The notes under the pieces were generated by a model, which made no database searches, was not told the origin of the DNA, and worked only from the letters and a program-made list of their open reading frames with translations. The position numbers and the translations under genes were made by a program. Shown one piece after another: positions 34,160-41,842 of a DNA stretch of 64,000 bases. The stretch covers positions 744,001-808,000 of the forward strand of contig NZ_JBDLLW010000001.1 of assembly GCF_043789415.1 (NCBI RefSeq), read 5' to 3'. Each line of letters starts with the position of its first letter. Position 1 is the first letter of the stretch. The DNA is from Renibacterium sp043789415 (GTDB lineage Bacteria > Actinomycetota > Actinomycetes > Actinomycetales > Micrococcaceae).

Positions 34160-35053
34160 GTGAGCCGTCAGTATCGCACGCATTACGAGGTCTTGCAGAT
34201 CGAGGTTACTGCCACCAGCCAGCAGGTCAAAGCAGCCTATCGACGCGCCGTGCGCACCGCGCATCCTGACCACGGCGGCAGTGCGGAAGATTTCCGTCGG
34301 GTGAGCGAGGCCTATCAGACCCTGATAGATCCGGCTTTGCGCAAGGCCTATGATCGTTCCTACGCCTCAGCGGGAAGCCCCAGCGCCGGATTCAGTACTC
34401 CGCGGCCCACCGCTCAAACCAGTAGCGCGAGCGAATTACCGGTCTTCGTGCCGGCTTTTGATGGTTCGACGACGCCGGTGCTTTCGCTTGAACTGGCGAG
34501 CCGTCAGATTCACGGTGCCCCGCGGAAGCGCGGCTTGTTCGGAGCACAGGCGCGCTTGGTCAGAGAAGCCCGCACCATTGAACTCGTACAGCAGCAGATC
34601 CTCAACCGCTACCCCGCTGCCCGGATCCTCAATGGTCTGCACTCCCCCGTCGACAATAGCTATCTGGACCATGTGGTGATGATGGGGTATCGCTTGGCCG
34701 TGATCGGGTCGATGATGGTCCCCGAAGGCGCCTATCGCTGGAACGGGAGCACCCTGGTGCACGGCAGCCGCGGCGTCGAACCGCCCAAGATTCTCTCCGC
34801 CGTCCATGCCTTGGGTCGCATCTTCCCGGAATGCACGGTCTCTGGCTGGATCGTGGTGCAAAGCCCGAGCGGCAATCCTTATCAACCGGTGATCGATTAC
34901 ACCCGGGGCAATGAACCCGACGGCGGCCCCGGGCTCAACCTGGTGGGGGCTGCGCGGTTAGGGCGTGACCTCGGCTCTTTCCTGGCCGTTGGAGAAACCC
35001 CCAACGTGGTTGACCTTCAGTTGCTCTCCCGGCTGCTCGGCGGAATGTACTAG
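34160..35053 (+). CDS. J-domain protein with possible NERD-like C-terminal domain
   Basis: 297 residues. Residues about 5-65 form a J domain (THYEVLQIEVTATSQQVKAA, the HPD motif in AHPDHGG, then YQTLIDPALRKAYDRSY), which should stimulate a DnaK partner. There is no Gly/Phe linker or zinc domain, so it is not DnaJ itself. A Ser/Pro linker leads to a C-terminal domain (about 120-297) with ILNGLHSPVDNSYLDHVVMM and YRLAVIGSMMVPEGAYRW. This resembles the core of NERD (nuclease-related) domains but lacks their ExK catalytic pair. The GTG at 34160, six bases after GGAAAGG, is preferred over the GTG at 34145. Confidence 0.75.
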   Translation: MSRQYRTHYEVLQIEVTATSQQVKAAYRRAVRTAHPDHGGSAEDFRRVSEAYQTLIDPALRKAYDRSYASAGSPSAGFSTPRPTAQTSSASELPVFVPAFDGSTTPVLSLELASRQIHGAPRKRGLFGAQARLVREARTIELVQQQILNRYPAARILNGLHSPVDNSYLDHVVMMGYRLAVIGSMMVPEGAYRWNGSTLVHGSRGVEPPKILSAVHALGRIFPECTVSGWIVVQSPSGNPYQPVIDYTRGNEPDGGPGLNLVGAARLGRDLGSFLAVGETPNVVDLQLLSRLLGGMY

Positions 35054-35099
35054 TTGCTCGGGATGTACTAGCCCAAGCCAGCCAAACCCGAATCCGCCG

Positions 35100-35206
35100 T
35101 CCCACTGAGTGTTACCCGTGGGGCAGAAGTGCTGTCATTCCAGCCAGATCTCTCACTCCAGTCACATTCGGTGGGATGGCTGGTTCGGAATGGCTGGGAT
35201 AGCTGG
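35100..35206. repeat. REP-like palindromic element, copy B
   Basis: Left arm TCCCACTGAGTGTTACCC (35100-35117) and right arm that reads CCAGCCATCCCACCGAATGT on the other strand (around 35163-35184), plus a trailing GGCTGGGATAGCTGG. The arms are the same as those of copy A at 25301-25391, in exchanged order. It lies between the J-domain gene and trmL. Confidence 0.7.
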
Positions 35207-35227
35207 TGGGAGACATAGACTGAATGG

Positions 35228-35695
35228 GTGTTTCGCATCTTGTTCTACACCCCAGAGATCCCCGGCAACACCGGCAATGCCATTCGCTTGGCGGCTATTA
35301 CCGGTGCAGAGCTGCACCTCGTGGAACCGCTCGGCTTCGACCTAGAGGATTCCAAATTACGCAGGGCAGGCCTGGATTATCACGATCTGGCAGTGCTTCG
35401 GGTGCATCCCGACCTGGAGAGCGCCTGGCGTGCCCTCGAGCCCGAGCGAGTCTTCGCCTTCACTTCGGACGGCGAGGAATCGTACACCGAACTGGCCTAT
35501 CGGGAGGGCGACGTTTTGATGTTCGGCCCCGAATCGGTGGGCCTCCCCGAGCAGGTCAAGCGGCTCCCGCAGATCACCGCACGTGTGCGGTTGCCTATGC
35601 TGCCGGGCTTACGTTCGCTCAACCTGGCGAACTCCGCTTCTATCGCGGTCTATGAGGCCTGGCGGCAAAACGGCTTCCGAGGTGCGCAGCATTGA
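35228..35695 (+). CDS. trmL: tRNA (cytidine/uridine-2'-O-)-methyltransferase TrmL
   Basis: SPOUT-family methyltransferase for position 34 of some leucine tRNAs. 155 residues, typical length. N-terminal FYTPEIPGNTGNAIRLAAIT, then VEPLGFDLEDSKLRRAGLDY, LMFGPESVGLPEQV and the knotted SAM-binding tail RVRLPMLPGLRSLNLANSAS are all diagnostic. The start is a GTG at 35228 with a poor ribosome site. The methyltransferase gene follows at about 20 bp. Confidence 0.92.
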   Translation: MFRILFYTPEIPGNTGNAIRLAAITGAELHLVEPLGFDLEDSKLRRAGLDYHDLAVLRVHPDLESAWRALEPERVFAFTSDGEESYTELAYREGDVLMFGPESVGLPEQVKRLPQITARVRLPMLPGLRSLNLANSASIAVYEAWRQNGFRGAQH

Positions 35696-35715
35696 GTTCG
35701 ATAGGAAGAGGGAGC

Positions 35716-36525
35716 ATGTCAGCACGAGATCCGGGCCTCGCCTTCACCGACGGGGCTCTGCAGTTCGAAGCTTGGTCCGAGGCGCTCTGGGACCCGGCAG
35801 CTCGCACCATCGTGGAGATCGCCGACCTGCAACCCGGTGAAAAAGTCCTAGACGCCTGCTGTGGTTCAGGCGCAGTCTCGCTCCCTGCCTCCCACGCGGT
35901 GGGCCCGCAGGGCACCGTTGACGGTGTGGATCTCTCCTCGGGCCTTTTGGCCTTAGCCGGGAAAAAGCTGGCCGCCGAACGCATTCTGAACACCACCCTG
36001 ACTCACGCGGATGTCACCCAATGGCGCGGCCACCGCACCTTCGACGCCGTGCTCTGCTCCTATTCGATGTTCTTCTTCTCGGCTATGGACGAAGGAGTCG
36101 CGCATCTGGCCTCAATGCTTCGGCCCGGTGGACGTCTGGTGCTCAATACCTGGGTCCAGGGTGCGCTCTCCCCCTTGGCTGAATTGATTCTGCAGGCCGC
36201 GGTGACCGAACGTCCTCGGCTAGCCAAGGTGGTGCCGCTAGCGAATCAGAATATGGAACTGATCTCGAACGCTGAGCTGCTGAAGGACTTCCTGCTGCGC
36301 AGCGGGCTCAGCTCGGTCGAGGTGAGCACGCACCCCCTGCAATTGAGCGTGAGCGCCGAAATGGCGTGGGCTCTTGTGATGGGCAGCGGCTGGCGCACCT
36401 TATTGCCGCGTGATCCGGAGGCGATCTCCCGGGTGCGTCACGAGTTCATCGGCTCTGTGATGGCCCTCGGTGAACCGGTGGCTTTCAATTCGGACACCCT
36501 GGTGGCCAAGGCGATCAAGGCTTGA
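35716..36525 (+). CDS. class I SAM-dependent methyltransferase (first of tandem pair)
   Basis: About 269 residues. SAM-binding motif I is KVLDACCGSGAVSLPASHAV near residue 45, the acidic residue at the end of strand two is in TVDGVDLSSGLLALAG, and the post-motif FDAVLCSYSMFFFSAMDE and MLRPGGRLVLNTWVQG follow. It resembles ubiquinone/menaquinone-type (UbiE-like) small-molecule methyltransferases; the substrate is unknown. The ATG at 35716 is preceded by a purine-rich GGAAGAGGGAG. A paralogue follows four bases after its stop. Confidence 0.83.
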   Translation: MSARDPGLAFTDGALQFEAWSEALWDPAARTIVEIADLQPGEKVLDACCGSGAVSLPASHAVGPQGTVDGVDLSSGLLALAGKKLAAERILNTTLTHADVTQWRGHRTFDAVLCSYSMFFFSAMDEGVAHLASMLRPGGRLVLNTWVQGALSPLAELILQAAVTERPRLAKVVPLANQNMELISNAELLKDFLLRSGLSSVEVSTHPLQLSVSAEMAWALVMGSGWRTLLPRDPEAISRVRHEFIGSVMALGEPVAFNSDTLVAKAIKA

Positions 36526-36528
36526 ACG

Positions 36529-37302
36529 ATGGCCATGACTTCGCTGTGGGACGGCGCTTCAAGCGACTTCGGCAGTTGGCGTGAGCAGCTCTGGCAGCCG
36601 TTAGCTGATCTGCTCGTCGCAGAAGCGCAACCAGCTCCCGGGGAACTGGTCCTGGATGCTTGCTGCGGCAATGGCACCTCGGCGATTCCGGCGGCTCGTG
36701 CGGTTGGCCCGAGGGGCCGGGTTGACGCGATCGATGTCTCTCCGGCGATGATCCGGCAAGCCGAGTATCAGAGCAGGGCACTGCCGCAACTGAGCTACGC
36801 GGTTGCGGAGATCTCGCAATGGCGCTCCGAGCTTCGCTACGATCTGGTGCTCTGCGGGTTCGGGGTGTTCTTCCTCGGCGATCCGGAACTCGCCGTCAAA
36901 CAACTCTGCTCTCGACTGCGACCGGGCGGACGCCTCGCCTTCAGCTGCTGGCAGAACCGGCCCTTTGAACCGCTCGTCAGCACGGTGCTGGCCGCTTGCG
37001 CGGAAGAAGGAGTGGTGACCAAGGCTTCAGCTGAAGCCCGGAACATTGGCAAGCTGAACTCAGCGGAGAAACTGCAAGCGCTCGCGGCAGCATGCTCGTT
37101 ACAGGACTTCCGGGTTCAGCCGGTCCCTTATCGAGTGCCGCTGACCCCAGATTCCGCTTGGCACTTCGTGCAGGGAAGCCTGCTGCGGGCTGCGTTACCC
37201 GCTGAACCAGCTGCTCAACAAAGAATCCGCAGCCGAATCCGGGCTTCGGTGCAGGGTATGGAGCTGCACGCCGATGCCCTGATCGGCGTCGGGATTCACT
37301 GA
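36529..37302 (+). CDS. class I SAM-dependent methyltransferase (second of tandem pair)
   Basis: 257 residues, paralogous to the gene before it: LVLDACCGNGTSAIPAARAV (motif I), RVDAIDVSPAMIRQAE, YDLVLCGFGVFFLGDPELAV and RLRPGGRLAFSCWQNRPFEP. Both share the DACCG core and the overall layout but have drifted widely, which suggests an old duplication. Start ATG 36529 or 36535 (MAM). The pair is probably one transcript; its substrate is unknown. A SigK-type promoter for the next gene begins right after the stop codon. Confidence 0.83.
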   Translation: MAMTSLWDGASSDFGSWREQLWQPLADLLVAEAQPAPGELVLDACCGNGTSAIPAARAVGPRGRVDAIDVSPAMIRQAEYQSRALPQLSYAVAEISQWRSELRYDLVLCGFGVFFLGDPELAVKQLCSRLRPGGRLAFSCWQNRPFEPLVSTVLAACAEEGVVTKASAEARNIGKLNSAEKLQALAAACSLQDFRVQPVPYRVPLTPDSAWHFVQGSLLRAALPAEPAAQQRIRSRIRASVQGMELHADALIGVGIH

Positions 37303-37303
37303 G

Positions 37304-37330
37304 CCATCCAAACAGCTTGCCGCTCCGAAT
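37304..37330 (+). promoter_or_regulatory. SigK-type promoter of sigK
   Basis: CCATCC (37304-37309) and CCGAAT (37325-37330) with 15 bp between match the -35 and -10 hexamers described for mycobacterial SigK promoters (spacing there 16-17 bp). It lies 38 bp before the sigK start, so sigK probably drives its own gene. Confidence 0.65.
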
Positions 37331-37368
37331 AGCAGGTATGAGGATGACGAGGAGCTGGGAGCGGTCTG

Positions 37369-38028
37369 ATGGCATTAATGCTGGATAGTGCGCGCCCTCT
37401 GACTCAGCGCAGTTCTATGCGCCTAAGCTTAAGGGCGATGGATACACCTCAGGAAATTGACGCTGCCGAAAGTTCGGATCAAGCCCAGGCAAGTCTGGCG
37501 GGCTTAATCGAGGCAACCGCTCTAGGCGATGAACAGGCCTTCCAGGAGCTCTACCGGCGATCTTCGCGCCGGGTATATGGCCTGGCTCGTCGGGTCCTGG
37601 TCGATCCCGACCTCGCAGAGGACACCACCCAAGAGGTGTATTTGCAGATCTGGCAAAACGCCGATCGGTTCAGTGCCGAATCGGGTTCCGCAATGGCCTG
37701 GTTAATGACCATTACGCACCGCCGTGCGGTGGATAAGGTGCGGTCAAGTCAGAGTGCCACCGACCGAGAGGCCCGCTATGGCGCGAGCAGCCAGTCGATG
37801 GATCACGACGAGGTCGCCGAAACCGTCAATGACAAGCTCGATGCCGAAGCGGTCGTGAAGTGTCTGGGCAGCCTGACGGAGACTCAGCAAGAATCAGTCC
37901 GGTTGGCCTATTACGGCGGCCTGACTTACCGAGAAGTCGCGGAAAAATTGGGGGCAGCCGTGCCGACGGTGAAATCAAGAATCAGAGACGGGCTTTTACG
38001 ACTCAAATCATGTTTGGAGGTGAACTGA
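37369..38028 (+). CDS. sigK: ECF RNA polymerase sigma factor SigK
   Basis: 219 residues in this reading. Region 2 is DEQAFQELYRRSSRRVYGLA with the -10 binding DTTQEVYLQIW and AMAWLMTITHRRAVDKVR; region 4 is LTETQQESVRLAYYGGLTYR followed by VPTVKSRIRDGLLRLK. The pattern closely follows mycobacterial SigK, including LAYYGGLTYREV. The ATG at 37369 has a good GGGAG seven bases upstream; the ATG at 37438 (MDTPQEID) would give 196 residues, nearer the usual 187-200. The anti-sigma gene starts one base after its stop. Confidence 0.9.
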   Translation: MALMLDSARPLTQRSSMRLSLRAMDTPQEIDAAESSDQAQASLAGLIEATALGDEQAFQELYRRSSRRVYGLARRVLVDPDLAEDTTQEVYLQIWQNADRFSAESGSAMAWLMTITHRRAVDKVRSSQSATDREARYGASSQSMDHDEVAETVNDKLDAEAVVKCLGSLTETQQESVRLAYYGGLTYREVAEKLGAAVPTVKSRIRDGLLRLKSCLEVN

Positions 38029-38029
38029 G

Positions 38030-38896
38030 ATGAATGAAGATTTTTCTGAAGACATCCGCGGAGACCTCGCGCAAGGCCGGGTTCTCGAGTTGGCCGAATT
38101 AGTAGCGCTGGACGCCGTCGATGATCAGGAGCGTGCCCAGATCGAGGAGTATCTGCGCGCTGCACCCGAACCGGTGCAGCGGGATTTCTCCGCGCGAGTA
38201 CGGGATATCCGGGAAACCATCGCCGAGGCCTATGCCACGGTGGAGGAGGAGCCACCCGCCGGGCTCTGGGAAGCCATTCAATCAAAAATCTCAGTTCAGA
38301 CCGAGCAATCGGCGCAGCCGACTCAAGCCCTCGGCTCCGAGGAGCTCGCCGTCGTGCCTGGCGACGAACTCTCAGCTCGCCGCCAGCAGCGGCAGGCTCA
38401 GCGTTCCGAGAGCTCGGGTTCTGAGCGTTCAGCTTCCAGCCGTTCGCGTGCCCGCACGGTACGTGGCTGGCTGATGGGTGCAGTGGCAGCGGCCGCGATC
38501 GTCGTTGCCGGTTCCTTCGGGGTGAACTCCTTCATTCAGAGTCAGGATCCGGTCAATCAGGTGATCACCGCCTCCGATGTGCAAAATAAAGTCGTACCGG
38601 TGCAAGGCGGTGGCGAAGCCACCATCAAACTTTCCAGTTCGCAGCAGGCAGCGGTGCTCCAGATGAGCGAGGTACCTGCGCCTCAGGCCGGTAAGACTTA
38701 TCAGCTATGGCTGGTTCCAACCAACGGTGGGGATCCAGCATCCTTGGGTTTGATGAGTTCGGCAGCTGATTTGGGCAAACCAACCCTGGTGAAGAATCTG
38801 AAAAACGGCGAGGCTTTGGCGATTACCGTGGAGCCTTCTGGGGGATCCGATAAGCCGAGTTCTGCTCCCGTGATGGTTTCAGCCATCAATCTCTAA
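38030..38896 (+). CDS. rskA: anti-sigma-K factor RskA
   Basis: Membrane-bound inhibitor of SigK, 288 residues. An N-terminal cytoplasmic anti-sigma domain (LELAELVALDAVDDQERAQI, then AAPEPVQRDFSARVRDIRET), a charged Ser/Arg linker, one membrane helix (GWLMGAVAAAAIVVAGSFGV) near 150, and a C-terminal extracytoplasmic RskA domain (VLQMSEVPAPQAGKTYQLWL, ...VPTNGGDPASLGLM, ALAITVEPSGGSDKPS). Normal for the family, which is released by regulated proteolysis. It follows sigK at one base; no third gene shares the unit. Confidence 0.9.
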   Translation: MNEDFSEDIRGDLAQGRVLELAELVALDAVDDQERAQIEEYLRAAPEPVQRDFSARVRDIRETIAEAYATVEEEPPAGLWEAIQSKISVQTEQSAQPTQALGSEELAVVPGDELSARRQQRQAQRSESSGSERSASSRSRARTVRGWLMGAVAAAAIVVAGSFGVNSFIQSQDPVNQVITASDVQNKVVPVQGGGEATIKLSSSQQAAVLQMSEVPAPQAGKTYQLWLVPTNGGDPASLGLMSSAADLGKPTLVKNLKNGEALAITVEPSGGSDKPSSAPVMVSAINL

Positions 38897-38917
38897 CGCG
38901 TCAAGAGCTGGACGCGT
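38896..38917 (+). terminator. small hairpin after rskA
   Basis: ACGCGTC-AAGAGCTG-GACGCGT starts at the last base of the rskA stop codon. A short GC-rich stem of this kind may end the sigK-rskA transcript, though there is no T-rich tail. Confidence 0.4.
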
Positions 38918-38951
38918 CGGAGAGCTCTGATCAATGATGCTCGACAGCGGT

Positions 38952-38982
38952 TTGACCTTAACGTAACGTCAACTTTTAGGCT
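38952..38982 (+). promoter_or_regulatory. MerR-type promoter with 19-bp spacer
   Basis: TTGACC (38952-38957) and TAGGCT (38977-38982) are separated by 19 bp, longer than a normal spacer. Starting at the -35, TTGACCTTA-ACG-TAACGTCAA (38952-38972) is an inverted repeat with one mismatch. This is the design of promoters activated by MerR proteins, here the TipA-like gene that follows. Confidence 0.7.
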
Positions 38983-39050
38983 CTCTACTGTTCGGAAAGT
39001 CCGAACACACGTCATTCCTCAAAGGACTACGGCCTGAAAGCGGGGTCAAA

Positions 39051-39815
39051 ATGCCGGAAACCGATTGGTCGATCTCCGAAGTGGCGAAAATTTCCAGAGT
39101 GTCCTCACGAACTCTGCGGCACTACGATCAGATCGGTCTCTTGAAGCCGGCTTGGACGGCGCACAATGGGTACCGCTACTACCAGCAGGCGGAGTTGATT
39201 CGCTTGCAGCGCATTTTGCTGCTCCGTGAATTGGGCCTGGGCCTTGAGACCATCGCCGAAGTACTGCGCGGCCAGACCGACGAGTTGCAAGCACTTCGCA
39301 CTCATCACCGTTGGCTGCTCGCTGAGCGGGATCGGATGTCGCAACTCGCCGAGACCGTGCAATCCACTATGGCGTCCTTGTCCGAGGGGAAAGCGTATAG
39401 CAAGGGAGGCACCATGAAAGCCGAAGAGATCTTCAGCGGATTCGATAAAAACCCCTACGAAGCCGAAGCGATTGAACGCTGGGGCGAGGACGCCGTGCAG
39501 AAAGCCAATGCCAGCTGGTCGGCTTTGGGCCAGGAAGGACGCCAAGCGATGATGGCCGAAGCGGATGCGATCAACCAGGAACTGGCGGCTTGCCAGGAAC
39601 TCGGTTTGACCGCCGACGACGCGCGGGTGCAGGCCGCCGTCGAACGCCACTACCGCTGGATCGCCCTGGGCTGGACCCCGGACGCCGCAAGCTACCCGGG
39701 TCTCGCCCAACTATATGTCGACGACGAGCGATTCCGGAAGTTCTACGAGAAAGCCGGAGTGAGTCCTGAGTACCTGCTGGAAGCGATCAGGATCTACGCC
39801 GCTGAAAAGCTCTGA
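39051..39815 (+). CDS. TipA-like MerR-family regulator
   Basis: 254 residues. The N-terminal MerR helix-turn-helix (WSISEVAKISRVSSRTLRHYD, YRYYQQAELIRLQRILLLRE) and coiled-coil dimer region are followed by a C-terminal TipAS antibiotic-recognition domain (about 125-254: IFSGFDKNPYEAEAIERWGE, ...HYRWIALGWTPDAASYPGLA and RFRKFYEKAGVSPEYLLEAI). TipA proteins bind thiopeptide or other ligands and activate their own promoter. The operator just upstream fits that. An internal start near the ATG at 39414 (MKAEEIFSGF), after AAGGGAGGC, could also make the ligand domain alone, as in TipAS. Confidence 0.87.
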   Translation: MPETDWSISEVAKISRVSSRTLRHYDQIGLLKPAWTAHNGYRYYQQAELIRLQRILLLRELGLGLETIAEVLRGQTDELQALRTHHRWLLAERDRMSQLAETVQSTMASLSEGKAYSKGGTMKAEEIFSGFDKNPYEAEAIERWGEDAVQKANASWSALGQEGRQAMMAEADAINQELAACQELGLTADDARVQAAVERHYRWIALGWTPDAASYPGLAQLYVDDERFRKFYEKAGVSPEYLLEAIRIYAAEKL

Positions 39816-39824
39816 TTCACCCGC

Positions 39825-39883
39825 AACGCTGACACCTAGAGTCGTTCTGAACCCTTCATTCCGACTCTAGGTGTCACAGCGTT
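39825..39883. repeat. long palindrome between convergent MerR and etfA genes
   Basis: AACGCTGACACCTAGAGTCG pairs with a right arm that reads AACGCTGTGACACCTAGAGTCG (a 2-base indel), around a short loop with TTCTGAACCCTTCATT. It may serve as a two-way terminator, but neither side has a T-rich tail. The layout and TGAACCCT loop core are shared with the palindrome at 29056-29112. Confidence 0.65.
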
Positions 39884-39892
39884 GGATGGATC

Positions 39893-40870
39893 TCAGCTCC
39901 GACGGCGTTTGATCTCCTCGACGGCTTGCGGCAGCACGCTAAACAGATCTCCGACAATCCCCAAATCGGCGATCTCGAAGACCGGGGATTCCGGGTCCTT
40001 ATTGACCGCCACGATCAACTTGGAGGTCTGCATCCCCGCCTTCTGCTGGATCGCTCCGGAGATTCCGACCGAAATGTACAACTGGGGTGACACCGTCTTC
40101 CCCGTCTGTCCAACCTGCAGGGAGTGGTCAATCCAGCCCGCGTCGGTGGCGGCTCGCGAAGCACCGACGGCGGCCCCCAGGGCGTCGGCCAAGGCCTCCA
40201 CCGGGGCGAAATCACCGTTCAGCCCACGGCCTCCGGCCACCACGATCCGGGCCTCGGTCAGCTCAGGGCGGCTGCTCGCCGCACGGGCCGTGCGCTGCAC
40301 GATCCTGGCACCGCGAGCAGCCGCGGAGAACTCAACGCTCAGTTCCTGGACCTCCGGGACGGCCGGATTCTCCGTCGGCAGCGCTTCGAGGATATTTCCC
40401 TTCACCGCGAAAACCGAGCCAGCCGAGGAAACCCCCACAGAGACCAGGTAGGACCCGGCCAGCACCGACTTCTCAGCTTGCAGCTCCGGAGTCAAGCCGA
40501 TTACATCGGAGATCACTCCGGCCTCGAGCAGCAGAGCCGCTCGGGCCGCAATCTCCTTGGCTTCGCTGGAATTCTCGGTCAGCACCACCGTGGCGGAAAC
40601 CGCTTTAGCAGCTTCGGCCAGGAATTCCGCTTTCGGTACCACCAGATAATCCCCGAGTTCAGCCTGCTCGCTGTGCAGTACTCGCTGCACACCGTACTCA
40701 CCGAGTTCGCGCCGGACGACGTCGGAAAGCGCCCCCGCCACCGCTGCCACCGGCTCCCCCACGCCGCGTGCCAGGGTCAGCAACTCCCGGCTAGATTTGC
40801 TCAGTCCCGTTTCAGCGACCTCAGCTCCGCCATCATTCAGGCGGTCAATAAAAACAACTACTGTGCTCAT
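39893..40870 (-). CDS. etfA: electron transfer flavoprotein subunit alpha
   Basis: FAD-binding subunit of the flavoprotein that passes electrons from acyl-CoA and other dehydrogenases to the respiratory chain. 325 residues. The C-terminal FAD domain carries RIVVAGGRGLNGDFAPVEAL, GASRAATDAGWIDHSLQVGQTGKTVSPQLY, ISVGISGAIQQKAGMQTSKL and IVAVNKDPESPVFEIADLGI, all family signatures. It follows etfB by 13 bases on the minus strand. Confidence 0.94.
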   Translation of the reverse strand: MSTVVVFIDRLNDGGAEVAETGLSKSSRELLTLARGVGEPVAAVAGALSDVVRRELGEYGVQRVLHSEQAELGDYLVVPKAEFLAEAAKAVSATVVLTENSSEAKEIAARAALLLEAGVISDVIGLTPELQAEKSVLAGSYLVSVGVSSAGSVFAVKGNILEALPTENPAVPEVQELSVEFSAAARGARIVQRTARAASSRPELTEARIVVAGGRGLNGDFAPVEALADALGAAVGASRAATDAGWIDHSLQVGQTGKTVSPQLYISVGISGAIQQKAGMQTSKLIVAVNKDPESPVFEIADLGIVGDLFSVLPQAVEEIKRRRS

Positions 40871-40883
40871 TTCAATGACCTTC

Positions 40884-41705
40884 CTAAAGCAGCTTCTGTT
40901 CGGCGAGGAAATCGACCAGCTTCACACCGGCATCACCTTCGTCGGTGATCAGCACTCCCGCGCTGCGTGGCGGCCTGGGCACGGCCTCTTGCACTTTGGT
41001 CCAGGCACCAGCGTGGCCGACCTGGGCGGCGTCGAGACCAATATCGGCGAGTGAGACCACCGAGATCTGGCGTTTCTTGGCCGCCATAATGCCTTTGAAA
41101 TTGGGGTAACGCGGCTGATTGATCTGATCCGTCACCGAGACCAGAGCCGGCAGGGAAGCCTCAATCACCTCGGCGTAGCTATCGCCATCGCGCCGCGCAG
41201 TCAGCACCCCATCCGCCACCTCCAGGGAAGAGGCAAAAGTGACCTGCGGAAGCCCTAGCCTAGCCGCTAGCTGCGCCGGCACCAGGGAGGTCTCCCCATC
41301 AGTGGAAGCCATTCCGGTCAGCACCAGATCCACCGCGCCGAGTGATTTCAGCACCGCCGAGAGTGCGAGAGAGGTGCCCGGAACATCAGAACCGGCGAGC
41401 GCCGGGTCGCTCAGGTGCACGCCTTCGTAAGCACCGATCTGCAAAGCTTTTTTGACCGCTCCGACCGCACTCTCCGGCCCCATGGTCACTGCGATCACCC
41501 GGTTGCCCGCGGCTTCTCCGCCGCGCGCTTCGGCCAGCTGCAGTGCAGCTTCGAGCGGGTATTCATCCAGCTCGGACAGGATGCTCTCAGCTCGGTCCAG
41601 GTTCGAATTCTGTCCCGTCAGATGCCTATCGAACTGGGCGTCCGGAACGTACTTCACCAGTACGGCAATCGTCAGCGGAGACAATTCAGAATCGCTCACT
41701 TTCAC
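40884..41705 (-). CDS. etfB: electron transfer flavoprotein subunit beta
   Basis: Partner of EtfA; binds AMP and contacts dehydrogenases. 273 residues. TIAVLVKYVPDAQFDRHLT opens the fold, VIAVTMGPESAVGAVKKALQ is near residue 75, and the signature VSVTDQINQPRYPNFKGIMAAKK is near 200. First gene of etfBA. It diverges from the ABC transporter across 137 bp. Confidence 0.93.
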   Translation of the reverse strand: MKVSDSELSPLTIAVLVKYVPDAQFDRHLTGQNSNLDRAESILSELDEYPLEAALQLAEARGGEAAGNRVIAVTMGPESAVGAVKKALQIGAYEGVHLSDPALAGSDVPGTSLALSAVLKSLGAVDLVLTGMASTDGETSLVPAQLAARLGLPQVTFASSLEVADGVLTARRDGDSYAEVIEASLPALVSVTDQINQPRYPNFKGIMAAKKRQISVVSLADIGLDAAQVGHAGAWTKVQEAVPRPPRSAGVLITDEGDAGVKLVDFLAEQKLL

Positions 41706-41842
41706 ACTCCTTCGTTTGTGACTACCTCTGTCTTGGAGCTTAGTTGATCAATCCGGGGTCAACCCACAGTATGAGTCATCGGGCGCCGGAATCCTGCCAG
41801 CGGGCGATGCCGGCAACCCGCTGAGCCGAGCAAGCTATAGAT

